From assembly GCF_011045125.1 (NCBI RefSeq), contig NZ_JAAKZF010000001.1, forward strand, positions 372,001-436,000: a stretch of DNA of 64,000 nucleotides. Direction: 5' to 3'. The notes beneath the pieces were generated by a model. The model made no database searches and was not told where the DNA came from. It saw only the letters and a program-made list of their open reading frames with translations. The DNA comes from Allomesorhizobium camelthorni. GTDB lineage: Bacteria; Pseudomonadota; Alphaproteobacteria; Rhizobiales; Rhizobiaceae. Made by a program: the position numbers and the translations under genes. Below, piece by piece: positions 8,617-17,927 of this stretch; positions within the stretch are counted from its first letter, which is position 1; each line of letters opens with the position of its first letter.

Positions 8617-9540
8617 TTAACTGAGCGCGCGCGCCGCAATGCTGTCGCCAAGCAGCACGGCGAAAATCGCGAAAAGATAAACGATCGAATAGTCAAACAG
8701 CGCCTTGGCGTTCCTCATGCCCGCATCGGGTGCGGCGAGCGCCTTCCACGCATACCAGACAAAGCCCGCGCCGAGGGTCGCCGACGCCAGCCCGTAGACG
8801 CCGCTTGCAAAGCCGGACAACCAGGGCGCCACGCCGACGGGCGCCAGCAGCAGCGAATAGGCGAGGATCTGCTTGCGGGTCGAGGCTTCGCCTGCGACGT
8901 TCGGCATCATCGGTATCCCGGCGGTGGCGTAGTCGCTCGCCTTGAACAAAGCGAGCGCCCAGAAATGCGGCGGCGTCCAGAAGAAGATGATGAGGAACAG
9001 GATCACGCTTTCCAGTCCGACCGAGCCGGTTGCTGCGGCCCAGCCGATCACGGGCGGCAGCGCGCCCGCCGCCCCGCCGATCACGATGTTCTGCGGCGTC
9101 GAGCGCTTCAGCCACATCGTATAGACGACGACATAGAAGAAGATGGTGAAGGCGAGCAGCGCAGCCGCCAGATACCCGGCCAGCATGCCGAGCGCCAGAA
9201 CCGACAGGGTGGAAAGAACGAGGCCGAAGCCGAGCGCTTCGGCCGGCATGACGCGGCCAGACGGAATCGGCCGCCGGGAGGTCCGCGACATCACGGCATC
9301 AATGTCGGCGTCGTACCACATGTTGAGCGCGCCGGCAGCGCCCGCGCCGAGCGCGATGGCGAGAATGGCGGTGACCGCCACGGCGGGGTTGATGATTCCG
9401 GGTGCGGCCACCAGCCCGACAAAGGCGGTGAAGACGGAAAGCGCCATGACGCGCGGTTTCAGGAGAGCGAAGAAATCGCCGGCTATCGCCCCGGCGAGGC
9501 GGACGCCGGCGTCGTTGAGACGGCTTTCCTGGTCCGACAT
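8617..9540 (-). CDS. ctaB: Protoheme IX farnesyltransferase (heme O synthase)
   Basis: Farnesylates heme B to heme O, the precursor of heme A for aa3 oxidases. 307 aa, about nine transmembrane helices, UbiA superfamily. Prenyl-diphosphate-binding motif [15 protein letters not shown] and the following SRRPIPSGR are intact near residues 93-115. The second acidic region is [14 protein letters not shown]. It faces away from the oxidase operon but sits within 2 kb of it, a common association. No CtaA or CtaG gene is seen nearby. Confidence 0.96.
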   Translation of the reverse strand: MSDQESRLNDAGVRLAGAIAGDFFALLKPRVMALSVFTAFVGLVAAPGIINPAVAVTAILAIALGAGAAGALNMWYDADIDAVMSRTSRRPIPSGRVMPAEALGFGLVLSTLSVLALGMLAGYLAAALLAFTIFFYVVVYTMWLKRSTPQNIVIGGAAGALPPVIGWAAATGSVGLESVILFLIIFFWTPPHFWALALFKASDYATAGIPMMPNVAGEASTRKQILAYSLLLAPVGVAPWLSGFASGVYGLASATLGAGFVWYAWKALAAPDAGMRNAKALFDYSIVYLFAIFAVLLGDSIAARALS

Positions 9541-9745
9541 GGCTTCAGACGACCACCGATTGCATCGGTCAGCCTAGCAGCCCACGCCTCATTTGCAATC
9601 TGAAGCAGCCTCTATACTGCCCCGAACGGGAGACCTTGCCGCTGCACATCGTCGCACCCTGGAACCGGCTGGCCTTGCACGTCTTTAGTCGGTAACCTCG
9701 CCCGGATTGGCTTTGCTCGCTTTGCTCACGGAGGAAAACCGCATC

Positions 9746-10141
9746 ATGAAATCGACCATTAGCTTTGCCTCGGCATTTCTTGCCGCAGCCGTCCTTGCCC
9801 CGCTGCCCGCTTATGCGCAGGACGCGGCCGCGGGAAAAACGGTCTTTAACAAATGCAGAGCGTGCCACAATGCCGATGTCGAAAAGGACAAGATCGGACC
9901 ACATCTTGTCGGCGTGGTCGGTCGCACGGCTGGCACGCTCGAAAGCTTCCAGTCCAAATATTCCGCGAACATGAAGGAAGCAGGTGCGGGCGGGCTGGTC
10001 TGGGACGATGCCAACCTCACCGAATATCTGCGCGATCCGAAAGCGGTAATCCCCAAGGGCAAGATGGCGTTTCCGGGCCTGAAGGATGACGCCGACATCG
10101 CCAACGTCATCGCCTATCTGAAAGCCGATCCGAAACCCTGA
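9746..10141 (+). CDS. Periplasmic class I cytochrome c
   Basis: A 131-aa exported monoheme cytochrome. The signal peptide ends at about A24 (AYA-QDA). The heme motif is CRACH (C37-H41), and M107 in PKGKMAFPG is the likely sixth ligand. The family is cytochrome c2/c550-like, an electron carrier between the bc1 complex and terminal oxidases. GGAGGAAAACC precedes the ATG at 9746; an upstream in-frame start at 9707 would mask the signal peptide. Its proximity to the oxidase operon suggests, but does not prove, that it is its donor. Confidence 0.93.
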   Translation: MKSTISFASAFLAAAVLAPLPAYAQDAAAGKTVFNKCRACHNADVEKDKIGPHLVGVVGRTAGTLESFQSKYSANMKEAGAGGLVWDDANLTEYLRDPKAVIPKGKMAFPGLKDDADIANVIAYLKADPKP

Positions 10142-10213
10142 GCGAAAGCACCGGCAGCCAGCCCGGTCCCTGACCCATTTCGATCAAGTCGGAACGGGCT
10201 CCAATCGTTTGTT

Positions 10214-11116
10214 TCAGCGCCGAAGGTTGACGATGGCCACGCCGCCGAGCGCCAGCGCGCCGCCCAGGATTCCGAGGCTGGTCGGGACTTCGCCGAGCCA
10301 GAGAAAACCGATCAGCGTCGCCACCGGCGGTACGCAATAGAGGAAGTTGGAAGCGCGGGAGGCAGGCAGGCGCGACAGCGCCACCGCCCAGCTGGCGTAG
10401 GCGACAAGGCCCGGCACGATGCCGAGATAGATCGCGGCCATCAGGCCTTCCGTGCTCGCCGCCGACGCCTGCGACAGCGCGCTGGACAATGCCGGCGACA
10501 GGCACAGCGCACCGAACACCATGTTCCACGCCGACACGGTAAGCGGCTTGTGGCGGGTAAACAGTGGCTTCTGCACGATCGTGTTGGTGGCGGTGCAGAC
10601 CGCCGCGCCGAGGATCAGCAGCGCGCCGCGGTCGAAGCTCAGGCCCTGCCCTTCGCCGAGCGCGATGATGCCGATGCCGGCGAAGGAGAGAAAAGTTCCG
10701 GCCCAGGCCAACGCCGAGAACCGCTCGCCAAGTACGATCATGGCGAAGCCGGCGGTCATGATCGGGCTGACATTGATGATGAAGCTTGCGGCTCCGGCTG
10801 ACACGGTCAACTCGCCATAGTTGAGAAGCGCCGTGTAGATCGCCACGAAGACCAGCCCGCCGGTCGCGAAGCGCCACACCTCCTTCAGCGCCGGAAGCGG
10901 CGGACGTGTGACGAGCAGGAAGATCGCGGCAGGTACAGCCGCGATGGCGAAGCGCAGCGCGCCAAGTTCCAGCGGGCCGAAGGCGGCGAGACCGGCGCGT
11001 ATCGCCGGAAATGCCGATGCCCAGGCGACGACGGTCACCGCAACCGCGGCTATCGTGATCGGATCGACCGGGCGAGCGAGTGCGACGGTACTGGCGGTCA
11101 TAGTCTGCCTCTTCAT
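10214..11116 (-). CDS. EamA/DMT-family transporter (metabolite exporter)
   Basis: About 300 aa with ten transmembrane helices arranged as two EamA repeats, typical of drug/metabolite transporters that export amino acids or related metabolites. The second repeat ends in a polar NLRR tail. Alternative starts exist at GTG 11137, ATG 11116 and ATG 11101; none has a strong ribosome-binding site, so the N-terminus is uncertain by a few residues. Divergent from a LysR regulator, the usual arrangement for a regulator and its target exporter. Substrate unknown. Confidence 0.87.
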   Translation of the reverse strand: MKRQTMTASTVALARPVDPITIAAVAVTVVAWASAFPAIRAGLAAFGPLELGALRFAIAAVPAAIFLLVTRPPLPALKEVWRFATGGLVFVAIYTALLNYGELTVSAGAASFIINVSPIMTAGFAMIVLGERFSALAWAGTFLSFAGIGIIALGEGQGLSFDRGALLILGAAVCTATNTIVQKPLFTRHKPLTVSAWNMVFGALCLSPALSSALSQASAASTEGLMAAIYLGIVPGLVAYASWAVALSRLPASRASNFLYCVPPVATLIGFLWLGEVPTSLGILGGALALGGVAIVNLRR

Positions 11117-11184
11117 GCGGTGCGAGATTTCGGCCACAGAAAGCGCCCGGCGCAGCCTGTTGACAAACGAATAAATCGAGGTTC

Positions 11185-11207
11185 AGCTGTGAGCATGGAT
11201 CACAGCT
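11185..11207. promoter_or_regulatory. Palindrome over the lysR start, candidate autoregulatory operator
   Basis: AGCTGTGA and TCACAGCT form a perfect 8-bp inverted repeat separated by 7 bp and spanning the ATG at 11195. A TTGACA hexamer lies at 11160-11165. The position between divergent lysR and transporter genes fits a LysR-type control site, though classical sites are T-N11-A. Confidence 0.4.
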
Positions 11208-12121
11208 CACAACCGATACTGCCGCTCGAAACACTGCGCGCCTTCGAGGCGGCCGCGCGCATGGGCAGCTTTTCCTCCGCCGCCGAATGGCTGAACCTCA
11301 CGCACGGCGCGGTCAGCCGCCAGATCGCCAAGCTGGAAGCGTGGCTCGGCCTGAAGCTGTTCGAGCGCGGCGCGCGCGGGGTTTCGCTGACGCTGGAGGG
11401 CCAACGGCTTTACCTGCGCACCAATGAGGCTTTCGCGCTGATCGCCGACACGACCGACCGCTGGAGCGAGCCGCGCGGCGCGGCGGTGGTGCGGCTGACC
11501 TCGATCCCGTCGATCTGCGCGCTGTGGTTGATGCCCCGCCTTTCGGCGCTGGAAAACGGCCCGACGAAACTGCGCATCGTGCTCGACATCGATATTCATC
11601 AAACCGATCTCGACGAGGAAGGCATCGACATTTCCATACGCTGCGGGCGCGGGCGTATACCCGGCCGGGTGTCGGTCAAGCTGTTTGAGGAATGGTGTTT
11701 TCCGATCGCTTCGCCCGAACTCGCGGACCGGATCGGCAGCGGCCGTCCCGAGCGCCTTCTCGACTATCCGCTGATCCATGATTCGGATGCTTCGGGCTGG
11801 CGCGCCTGGTTCGGCGAGCAGGGCATCGACTACCGGCCCCGTCCCCAAGACCGGCGTTTCGAGGATTACAATCTCGTGCTTGCCGCGGCCGCGCACGGGC
11901 TGGGCGTCGCGCTGGCCAGGCCGCCGCTGACGGCGAGCCAGATCGAAGCCGGCCGCATCGTGGCTGCCGATGATCGCCGCGTGCTCAACCCGGTTTCCTA
12001 CTGGATGGACCGGCCCATCGGCCGATTGCGGCCCGCGGCAGCCGAGCTGGCGAAGCGCATCGGAAGCGCCGCCGGACTCAACCCGCAGGCGGTAGAGGAT
12101 TTCCTTCAGGCGGAGAAGTAA
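11195..12121 (+). CDS. LysR-family transcriptional regulator (GcvA-like)
   Basis: 308 aa. The N-terminal winged helix-turn-helix (about residues 8-66) includes LETLRAFEAAARMGSFSSAA and SRQIAKLEAWLGLKLFERG. A periplasmic-binding-protein-like effector domain follows (about 95-300). Shares the GcvA/AmpR-type look rather than CysB. It most likely regulates the divergent DMT transporter and itself. The ATG at 11195 was chosen because the helix-turn-helix begins directly after it; a GTG at 11189 would add two residues. Confidence 0.9.
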   Translation: MDHSSQPILPLETLRAFEAAARMGSFSSAAEWLNLTHGAVSRQIAKLEAWLGLKLFERGARGVSLTLEGQRLYLRTNEAFALIADTTDRWSEPRGAAVVRLTSIPSICALWLMPRLSALENGPTKLRIVLDIDIHQTDLDEEGIDISIRCGRGRIPGRVSVKLFEEWCFPIASPELADRIGSGRPERLLDYPLIHDSDASGWRAWFGEQGIDYRPRPQDRRFEDYNLVLAAAAHGLGVALARPPLTASQIEAGRIVAADDRRVLNPVSYWMDRPIGRLRPAAAELAKRIGSAAGLNPQAVEDFLQAEK

Positions 12122-12323
12122 GCGGCAGCTTACCGACAGGCAAGTTGCGAAGCAGACGGAAACCGGCCGCAGATTGGACGGCGATTCCGCTTTGCCGCCG
12201 CGCAACAATATTTCCTTCTCTGGCCCAGTTGCCGGGACCGTGGATATGCTGAATTGTGAAGCGTCCTAGGGCAGAACGGCCAGTGCATGGCCGCGTTGTG
12301 CGACGCTGCAATGGAGTGGTGCC

Positions 12324-13934
12324 ATGTCCGATTTTGCGATTTCCAGGCGCGGCGTTCTCGCCGGGTCGACCTTCCTGCTGGCCTCGACGGCGCTGCCTGC
12401 TGCACTTCGGGCGCAAACGCCCACCAATGGCGGCCGGCTGATCGCCGCCGCCGATTCCGAGCCCCGCAATCTGAACCCGGCGATTATCGCGTCCAACGGC
12501 GTCTTCTTCGTCGCCAGCAAGATCGTCGAACCGCTGGCTGAAGCCTCCTTCACCGGCAAGGACGGCCTGGAGCCGCGGCTCGCGACAAGCTGGGAAGGCT
12601 CGGCCGACGGACTGACCGTCACTTTCAAGCTGCGCGAGGGGGTCACCTGGCACGACGGCAAACCGTTCACCTCGGCCGACGTCGCCTTCTCGGCGCTGCA
12701 GGTCTGGAAGCCGCTGCAGAATCTCGGCCGCGTCGTGTTCAAGGACCTGGAAGCTGTCGACACGCCGGACGACCACACGGCGATATTCCGCTTCGCCAGG
12801 CCGACGCCGTTCCAGCTCATCCGCAACGCCCTGCCGGCGCTGACCAGCGTCGTTCCCAAGCATCTCTACGAAGTAAGCGAGATCGCCGACAATCCGGCCA
12901 ATACTGCTCCGGTCGGCACCGGGCCGTTCAAATTCGCCGAGCACAGGCCGGGCGAATATTACCGGCTGGAGAAGTACGATGCCTATTGGGGCGAGGATCA
13001 GCCGAGGCTCGATGAAATCATCTACCGCGTCCTGCCCGACAGGGCGGCGGCTGCTGGCGCGCTGGAGGCGGAGGAGATCCATCTGGCGGCTTTCTCGGCA
13101 GTGCCGCTCGCCGATCTCGAGCGCATCTCGAAAGTGCCGGGCATAGGGGTGATCTCGAAGGGCTACGAGACGCTGACCTATCAGCTCGTCGTCGAGATCA
13201 ACCACCGCCGCAAGGAGCTGGCCGACCGCAAGGTCCGGCAGGCGATCGCGCATGCGATCGACAAGGAGTTCGTCGTTAAGACGATATTCCTCGGCTATGC
13301 GACCGCCTCCACCGGGCCGGTGCCACGCAACGACGTGCAGTTCTATTCGAGCGATGTGCCGACCTATGCTTTCGACGTCGCCAAGGCCAATGCGCTGCTC
13401 GACGAAGCTGGTTACAAGCGCGGCGAAGGCGGCACACGCTTCGCGCTGAAGCTTTTGCCGGCGCCCTATTTCAATGAGACGAAGCAGTTCGGCGATTATC
13501 TGCGCCAGGCGCTGGCCGAGATCGGCATCGACGCCGAGCTGGTCAACAACGATGCCGCCGCACATCAGAAGGCGGTCTACACTGACCACACCTTCGACCT
13601 TGCGATCGCTCCGCCTGTCTTCCGCGGCGATCCGGCCATTTCGACGACCATTCTGGTGCAGAGCGGCATTCCGGACGGCGTGCCGTTCTCCAACCAGGGC
13701 GGCTACGCCAATCCCGAACTGGACGCGCTGATCGCCAAGGCGGCCGAAACGCTCGACCCCGACCAGCGCATCGCGCTCTACGTCGACTTCCAGAAGATGG
13801 TCGCGGAAGATTTGCCGCTGATCAATGTCGCCGAATGGGGCTTCATTACCGTGGCGCGCTCCTCGGTGAAGGAGGTGTCGAACAATCCGCGATGGGCGGT
13901 CTCGAATTGGGCCGACACCTGGATCGAAGGATGA
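12324..13934 (+). CDS. ABC transporter substrate-binding protein, peptide/nickel family (SBP_bac_5)
   Basis: 536 aa, periplasmic. The N-terminus carries a twin-arginine-like signal (SRRGVLAGSTFLL) with cleavage near ALRAQ. The body has the SBP_bac_5 features: EPRNLNPA, LREGVTWHDGKPFTSADV, and PVGTGPFKF near residues 194-202. It captures oligopeptides or peptide-like ligands for the permeases that follow 28 bp downstream. The ATC-hydrolase-like gene at the operon end suggests a sulfur-containing cyclic amino acid or peptide ligand; that is inference. Confidence 0.92.
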   Translation: MSDFAISRRGVLAGSTFLLASTALPAALRAQTPTNGGRLIAAADSEPRNLNPAIIASNGVFFVASKIVEPLAEASFTGKDGLEPRLATSWEGSADGLTVTFKLREGVTWHDGKPFTSADVAFSALQVWKPLQNLGRVVFKDLEAVDTPDDHTAIFRFARPTPFQLIRNALPALTSVVPKHLYEVSEIADNPANTAPVGTGPFKFAEHRPGEYYRLEKYDAYWGEDQPRLDEIIYRVLPDRAAAAGALEAEEIHLAAFSAVPLADLERISKVPGIGVISKGYETLTYQLVVEINHRRKELADRKVRQAIAHAIDKEFVVKTIFLGYATASTGPVPRNDVQFYSSDVPTYAFDVAKANALLDEAGYKRGEGGTRFALKLLPAPYFNETKQFGDYLRQALAEIGIDAELVNNDAAAHQKAVYTDHTFDLAIAPPVFRGDPAISTTILVQSGIPDGVPFSNQGGYANPELDALIAKAAETLDPDQRIALYVDFQKMVAEDLPLINVAEWGFITVARSSVKEVSNNPRWAVSNWADTWIEG

Positions 13935-13962
13935 GGCTGGCGGGGGAGACGCAGCCGACGTC

Positions 13963-14949
13963 ATGAACCGCGCCCTCCGTCTCATACGCCGCCGCCTGAT
14001 CGGCAGCATTGCTGTTCTGCTGATCGTGATCACAGGCACGTTCCTGCTGCTTGAGGCTGCGCCCGGCGATGCGGTCGACGCCTATGTCGTCTCGGTTGGC
14101 GGCGATGCCAGCATGATCGAGGAGTTGCGGCGGCGCTGGGGGCTCGATCAATCCGCGGCGACCCGCTTCGCCGTCTACATCTCATCGCTGGCGCGGCTCG
14201 ACCTCGGGCACTCGGTGGCCTTTTCGCGGCCGAACCTCGACGTGATACTGGAGCGGCTGCCCGACACCCTGCTCCTGATGGGCAGCGCCACCGCGCTTTC
14301 CTTCTGCCTTGGAACCTTTCTCGGCATCGTCGCCGGTTCGCGGCCAGGCAGCTTCCGCGACCGGTTCCTGTCGATCGGCTCGCTCGCGCTTTATGCCGTG
14401 CCCGGCTTCTGGTTGGGCCTCGTGCTCATCGTCATCTTTTCGGTGCAGCTGCGCTGGCTGCAGCTCGGCGGCATCGAGACGATCGCCTCGGGCAAGACCG
14501 GAGCCCCGCGCGCGCTGGACATTGCCCGCCATCTCGTCCTGCCGGTGGCGAGCCTCGGCTTCATCTATCTGGCGCTCTATTTGCGCATGATGCGGGTCGG
14601 CATGGCCGAGGTATGGCGCATGGATTTCGTGCTTGCCGCGCGGGCAAGGGGGATTGGGCGGCGGCGCATCGTGCTGCGCCATGTCGCGCGCAACGCGCTG
14701 CTGCCGCTGGTGACGATGCTCGGCCTGCAATCGGCGGCGATGCTTGGCGGCAGCGTCGTTATCGAAAGCGTGTTTTCCGTTCCCGGGCTTGGCCGGCTGG
14801 CGCAAGAAGCGGTCGCCGCGCGCGATACACCGTTGCTGCTTGGCATCATCCTTGTCAGCGCAGTGCTGGTGATCGCCGTCAATCTGGCGGTCGATCTTCT
14901 CTACGCCGGGCTCGACCCACGCGTCGGCTCGAGCGGGGAGGCGGCATGA
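13963..14949 (+). CDS. ABC transporter permease, DppB/OppB type
   Basis: 328 aa, six transmembrane helices, with the N-terminal amphipathic start and large first periplasmic loop typical of DppB. The EAA loop is VLAARARGIGRRRIVLRHVA (about 223-242), which couples to the ATPases. Its last codons overlap the start of the second permease (ATGA at 14946-14949). Confidence 0.93.
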   Translation: MNRALRLIRRRLIGSIAVLLIVITGTFLLLEAAPGDAVDAYVVSVGGDASMIEELRRRWGLDQSAATRFAVYISSLARLDLGHSVAFSRPNLDVILERLPDTLLLMGSATALSFCLGTFLGIVAGSRPGSFRDRFLSIGSLALYAVPGFWLGLVLIVIFSVQLRWLQLGGIETIASGKTGAPRALDIARHLVLPVASLGFIYLALYLRMMRVGMAEVWRMDFVLAARARGIGRRRIVLRHVARNALLPLVTMLGLQSAAMLGGSVVIESVFSVPGLGRLAQEAVAARDTPLLLGIILVSAVLVIAVNLAVDLLYAGLDPRVGSSGEAA

Positions 14950-15776
14950 TCGCGCTCCGCCGCTTCCTGCGCACGCCCGAGGCGGTTGCCGGCGCGCTCA
15001 TTCTGGCGGCGTTGCTGGCCATGGCGCTCTCGGCGCCGTGGTTTTTTCCACGCGACCCGCAATCTATCGCCGGGCCGGCGCTGCTTCGGCCTTTCCAGGA
15101 TTGGACGCTGCCGCTCGGCACCGACAGGCTCGGTCGCGATGTGATGGCGGGGCTGTTTCACGGCGCGCGCGCATCGCTGGCCGTCGGTCTGGCCGCCGCC
15201 GCAGGCGCGATCCTGATCGGGGCGGTGGTCGGCACGCTGGCCGGCTTCGCGGGCGGTCTTTTAGACGAGATCTTGATGCGGATCACAGACGCTTTCCAGA
15301 CCGTGCCCGGCTTCCTGCTGGCGCTCGCCTTCGTCAGTGTGGCCGGTCCTTCGCTCGCCACCGTCATTGTCGCCATCACGCTAGGCGCCTGGACCGGGCC
15401 GGCGCGAATCGCCCGGGCCGAAGTGCTTTCGATCCGCGAGCGCGACTATGTCGCCGGTGCGAGGGTGATCGGCATGCACCCGCTGGAGATCGCCTTCCGA
15501 GAAATCCTGCCCAATGCGCTTCCGCCGGTGCTGGCGCTGTCGTCGGTGATCGTCGCCGCGGCGATCCTGACCGAGGCAGCGCTTTCTTTTCTGGGCCTTG
15601 GCGACCCCAACCGCGTCACCTGGGGCGGCATGATCGCAGAGGGTCGCGCCGTGCTGCGCTCTGCTCCCTATCTGTCGATCATTCCGGGAGTGGCCCTCGT
15701 GCTAACCGTGCTCGGCGTCTACTTAGCCGGCGAAGGGCTTGTAGAGACCAGCGCAACCAGACGGATGAATGCGTGA
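14946..15776 (+). CDS. ABC transporter permease, DppC/OppC type
   Basis: 276 aa, six helices. DppC-type features include PLGTDRLGRDVMAGLFHGAR (about 57-76) and the EAA loop RERDYVAGARVIGMHPLEI. The ATG at 14946 overlaps the preceding stop. Its own stop overlaps the GTG start of the first ATPase, so the complex is translationally coupled throughout. Confidence 0.93.
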   Translation: MIALRRFLRTPEAVAGALILAALLAMALSAPWFFPRDPQSIAGPALLRPFQDWTLPLGTDRLGRDVMAGLFHGARASLAVGLAAAAGAILIGAVVGTLAGFAGGLLDEILMRITDAFQTVPGFLLALAFVSVAGPSLATVIVAITLGAWTGPARIARAEVLSIRERDYVAGARVIGMHPLEIAFREILPNALPPVLALSSVIVAAAILTEAALSFLGLGDPNRVTWGGMIAEGRAVLRSAPYLSIIPGVALVLTVLGVYLAGEGLVETSATRRMNA

Positions 15777-16549
15777 CGACCCGGCTTTCAATCGGCAATC
15801 TCGGCGTGCGCTACAGACGTGACGGGCAGGGGGTCGAGGCGCTGAAACATGTCGACCTCGACATGGAAGCCGGCAAATGCCTGGCGGTGATCGGCGAGAG
15901 CGGTTCCGGCAAGAGCACGCTGGCGCTCGCAATCGCGGGCCTGCTGCCCGCCGGCACGAAGTTCGACGGAAGCATAGCCTGGCCGGGTCTTGGCCACGCT
16001 CCGCTGAACGGACGCGACATCGGTTTCGTCTTCCAGGATCCGTCGGCGAGCCTCAACCCAGTGCTGCCCGTCGGCGAGCAGGTCGCCGAGGTGGCGCGGA
16101 CGCATCTGGCGCTGACCTGGCGCGAGGCCTTTGGCCTCGCCACCGACCTGCTCGGCCGCGTCCGCCTGCCCGATCCGGAGGCGGTCGCGCGAGCCTACCC
16201 CCATCAGCTCTCCGGTGGCCAAAAGCAGCGCGTTGCGATCGCAGCGGCAATTGCCGCGCGGCCCAGCCTGCTGATTGCCGACGAGGCGACCAGCGCGCTC
16301 GACACGATCGTCCAGGCAGAGATCGTCGCGCTGATCGGGCGGCTGGTGACAGAGGATTCAATGTCGCTTCTGTTCATCAGCCACGATATCGCGCTTGCCG
16401 CGCAGCTCGCCGATCGCATCGCGGTGTTCCGCCACGGCCGTCTCCTCGAAATCGGAGAGACGGGCGAGCTACTGCGCTCGCCTGCGCATTCGTATACGCG
16501 CTCGCTGATCGAGGCGAGTTTTGGTCCGGCGGCTGAGGAGCGCGGATGA
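15773..16549 (+). CDS. ABC transporter ATPase, DppD type
   Basis: 258 aa from a GTG at 15773 that overlaps the TGA of the permease. Walker A is GESGSGKSTL (about 38-47), the signature is LSGGQKQRVAIA, and Walker B is LLIADEATSALD. Lacks the long C-terminal extension with the Fe-S cysteines found in many DppD/OppD proteins, so it is a short variant. Pairs with the next gene to drive transport. Confidence 0.92.
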   Translation: MTTRLSIGNLGVRYRRDGQGVEALKHVDLDMEAGKCLAVIGESGSGKSTLALAIAGLLPAGTKFDGSIAWPGLGHAPLNGRDIGFVFQDPSASLNPVLPVGEQVAEVARTHLALTWREAFGLATDLLGRVRLPDPEAVARAYPHQLSGGQKQRVAIAAAIAARPSLLIADEATSALDTIVQAEIVALIGRLVTEDSMSLLFISHDIALAAQLADRIAVFRHGRLLEIGETGELLRSPAHSYTRSLIEASFGPAAEERG

Positions 16550-17340
16550 GCGAGCCGCTGCTTGCCGTATCCGGCCTTTCCAAACACTATCGGCGCGCGG
16601 GCCGGACGATCACGGCGCTCGATGGCGTCTCATTCCAGGTCAACCGCGCCGAGACCTTTGCGCTGGTCGGCCCATCCGGCAGCGGCAAGTCGACGGTGGC
16701 CAGATTGCTGCTGCGGCTTGCTGATGCCGATGCTGGCAGCATCCATTTCGAAGGACAGGATCTCATGGCGCTGCGCGGCGAAAAGCTGCGGGCGATGCGG
16801 CCGCGGCTGCAAATGGTTTTTCAGGATCCGCGCTCTGCGTTCAATCCGCGCGCGACGGTCGGCCGGGTCCTCGACGACCCGTTGCGCATTCACGGGCTGG
16901 CCGGACGCGACGAGCGGCCTCGCGCGGTTGAGACGCTGCTGGAGCGGGTCGGCCTTTCGCCGGCGCTCACCCTCCGCGCCATCCACGAAATCTCCGGCGG
17001 CCAGCGCCAGCGCGTGGCGATTGCCCGCGCCATCGCGACAAAACCATCTCTGATCGTGCTCGACGAAGCGCTTTCGGCGCTTGATGTGTCCGTGCGCGCC
17101 GACATTTTGGACCTGCTGGTCTCGCTGCAGCTAGACGAGGGCATCTCGTACCTGTTCATCTCGCACGATCTCGGCGTGGTGGCTCGGGTCGCGCACCGCG
17201 TGGCCGTTATGGATGCGGGAGCGATTGCCGAAACGGGCGAGGCGCGACAGATTATCGCCGCGCCCAGTTCGCCGATAGGCAAGGCGCTGGTTGCGGCCAT
17301 GCCAAGCCTCGCCCAGCCGGTTTCGAAGGAGGCGGAATGA
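16546..17340 (+). CDS. ABC transporter ATPase, DppF type
   Basis: 264 aa. Walker A is GPSGSGKSTV, the signature ISGGQRQRVAIA, and Walker B LIVLDEALSALD, then the H-loop ISHDLGVVARV. Forms a heterodimer with the preceding ATPase. ATGA overlaps on both sides (with the upstream ATPase and the downstream hydrolase-like gene) show a single five-gene-plus-one operon. Confidence 0.92.
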   Translation: MSEPLLAVSGLSKHYRRAGRTITALDGVSFQVNRAETFALVGPSGSGKSTVARLLLRLADADAGSIHFEGQDLMALRGEKLRAMRPRLQMVFQDPRSAFNPRATVGRVLDDPLRIHGLAGRDERPRAVETLLERVGLSPALTLRAIHEISGGQRQRVAIARAIATKPSLIVLDEALSALDVSVRADILDLLVSLQLDEGISYLFISHDLGVVARVAHRVAVMDAGAIAETGEARQIIAAPSSPIGKALVAAMPSLAQPVSKEAE

Positions 17341-17855
17341 TCGATAAACTTTCGCAAAGGGCGGAAAGGCTGAGCCGCGAACTCGATGCGGCCTTCCGCA
17401 ATCGGGCCGACCTCTACCGGCTGTTCTATGCCGAGCTGGAGGCGGAGTTCGGCGCGGCAAAGGCCGAAGAGATCATGGTGCGGGCAGTCGGGCGGCGCGG
17501 CCGCGAGGTGGCGGAAGCGGCGTTCGCCGATTTCGGCCCGAACGACGCGCGCGCCATCGGCGAGGCATTCCTGTCCGTCAGTCCGGATGATGGCCGCATG
17601 TACCCGACAGACGTGCTGCGCAGCGAAACCAGCATAGAATTCAAGGTGAAGCGCTGCCCGCTCAAGGATGCCTGGGTGGAAGCCGGCGTCAGCGACGAGA
17701 AGCTCGCCACGCTTTGCCGCATTGCTGGCGCCTTCGACCGCGGATTGTTCGAGGCGACCGGCGTGCGTTTCGCCAATGTCACCTGGAAGCCGGGCCACGG
17801 CGACGGATGCTGCCACATCCGTCTGACCGACAGGGAAGCGGCGGACCGGGAATGA
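17337..17855 (+). CDS. L-2-amino-thiazoline-4-carboxylate (ATC) hydrolase-like protein
   Basis: 172 aa, cytoplasmic. The layout resembles the ATC_hydrolase family: an N-terminal helical part, then VKRCPLKDAW (about 101-110), LCRIAGAFDRGLFEATG (about 126-142) and a C-terminal GHGDGCCHIRLTD with conserved Cys and His. Family members open the thiazoline ring of ATC toward cysteine. The ATGA overlap with the DppF-type ATPase implies the imported ligand is processed by this enzyme. Family assignment is from memory of the motif pattern, not a search; the actual substrate is unknown. Confidence 0.68.
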   Translation: MIDKLSQRAERLSRELDAAFRNRADLYRLFYAELEAEFGAAKAEEIMVRAVGRRGREVAEAAFADFGPNDARAIGEAFLSVSPDDGRMYPTDVLRSETSIEFKVKRCPLKDAWVEAGVSDEKLATLCRIAGAFDRGLFEATGVRFANVTWKPGHGDGCCHIRLTDREAADRE

Positions 17856-17927
17856 ACGCCGGCCATGACCTGGAACAACCGCGAATTCGGGCTTCGCCGT
17901 AGCGAAACGCCATGCTAACCGGAAGCG

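Noticed and set aside
12078-14039. 653-codon open frame on the minus strand opposite the peptide-binding protein
   Set aside because: Mirror of GC-rich codon bias in the plus-strand gene; composition is Arg/Asp/His-rich with no domain, and the plus-strand protein is clear.
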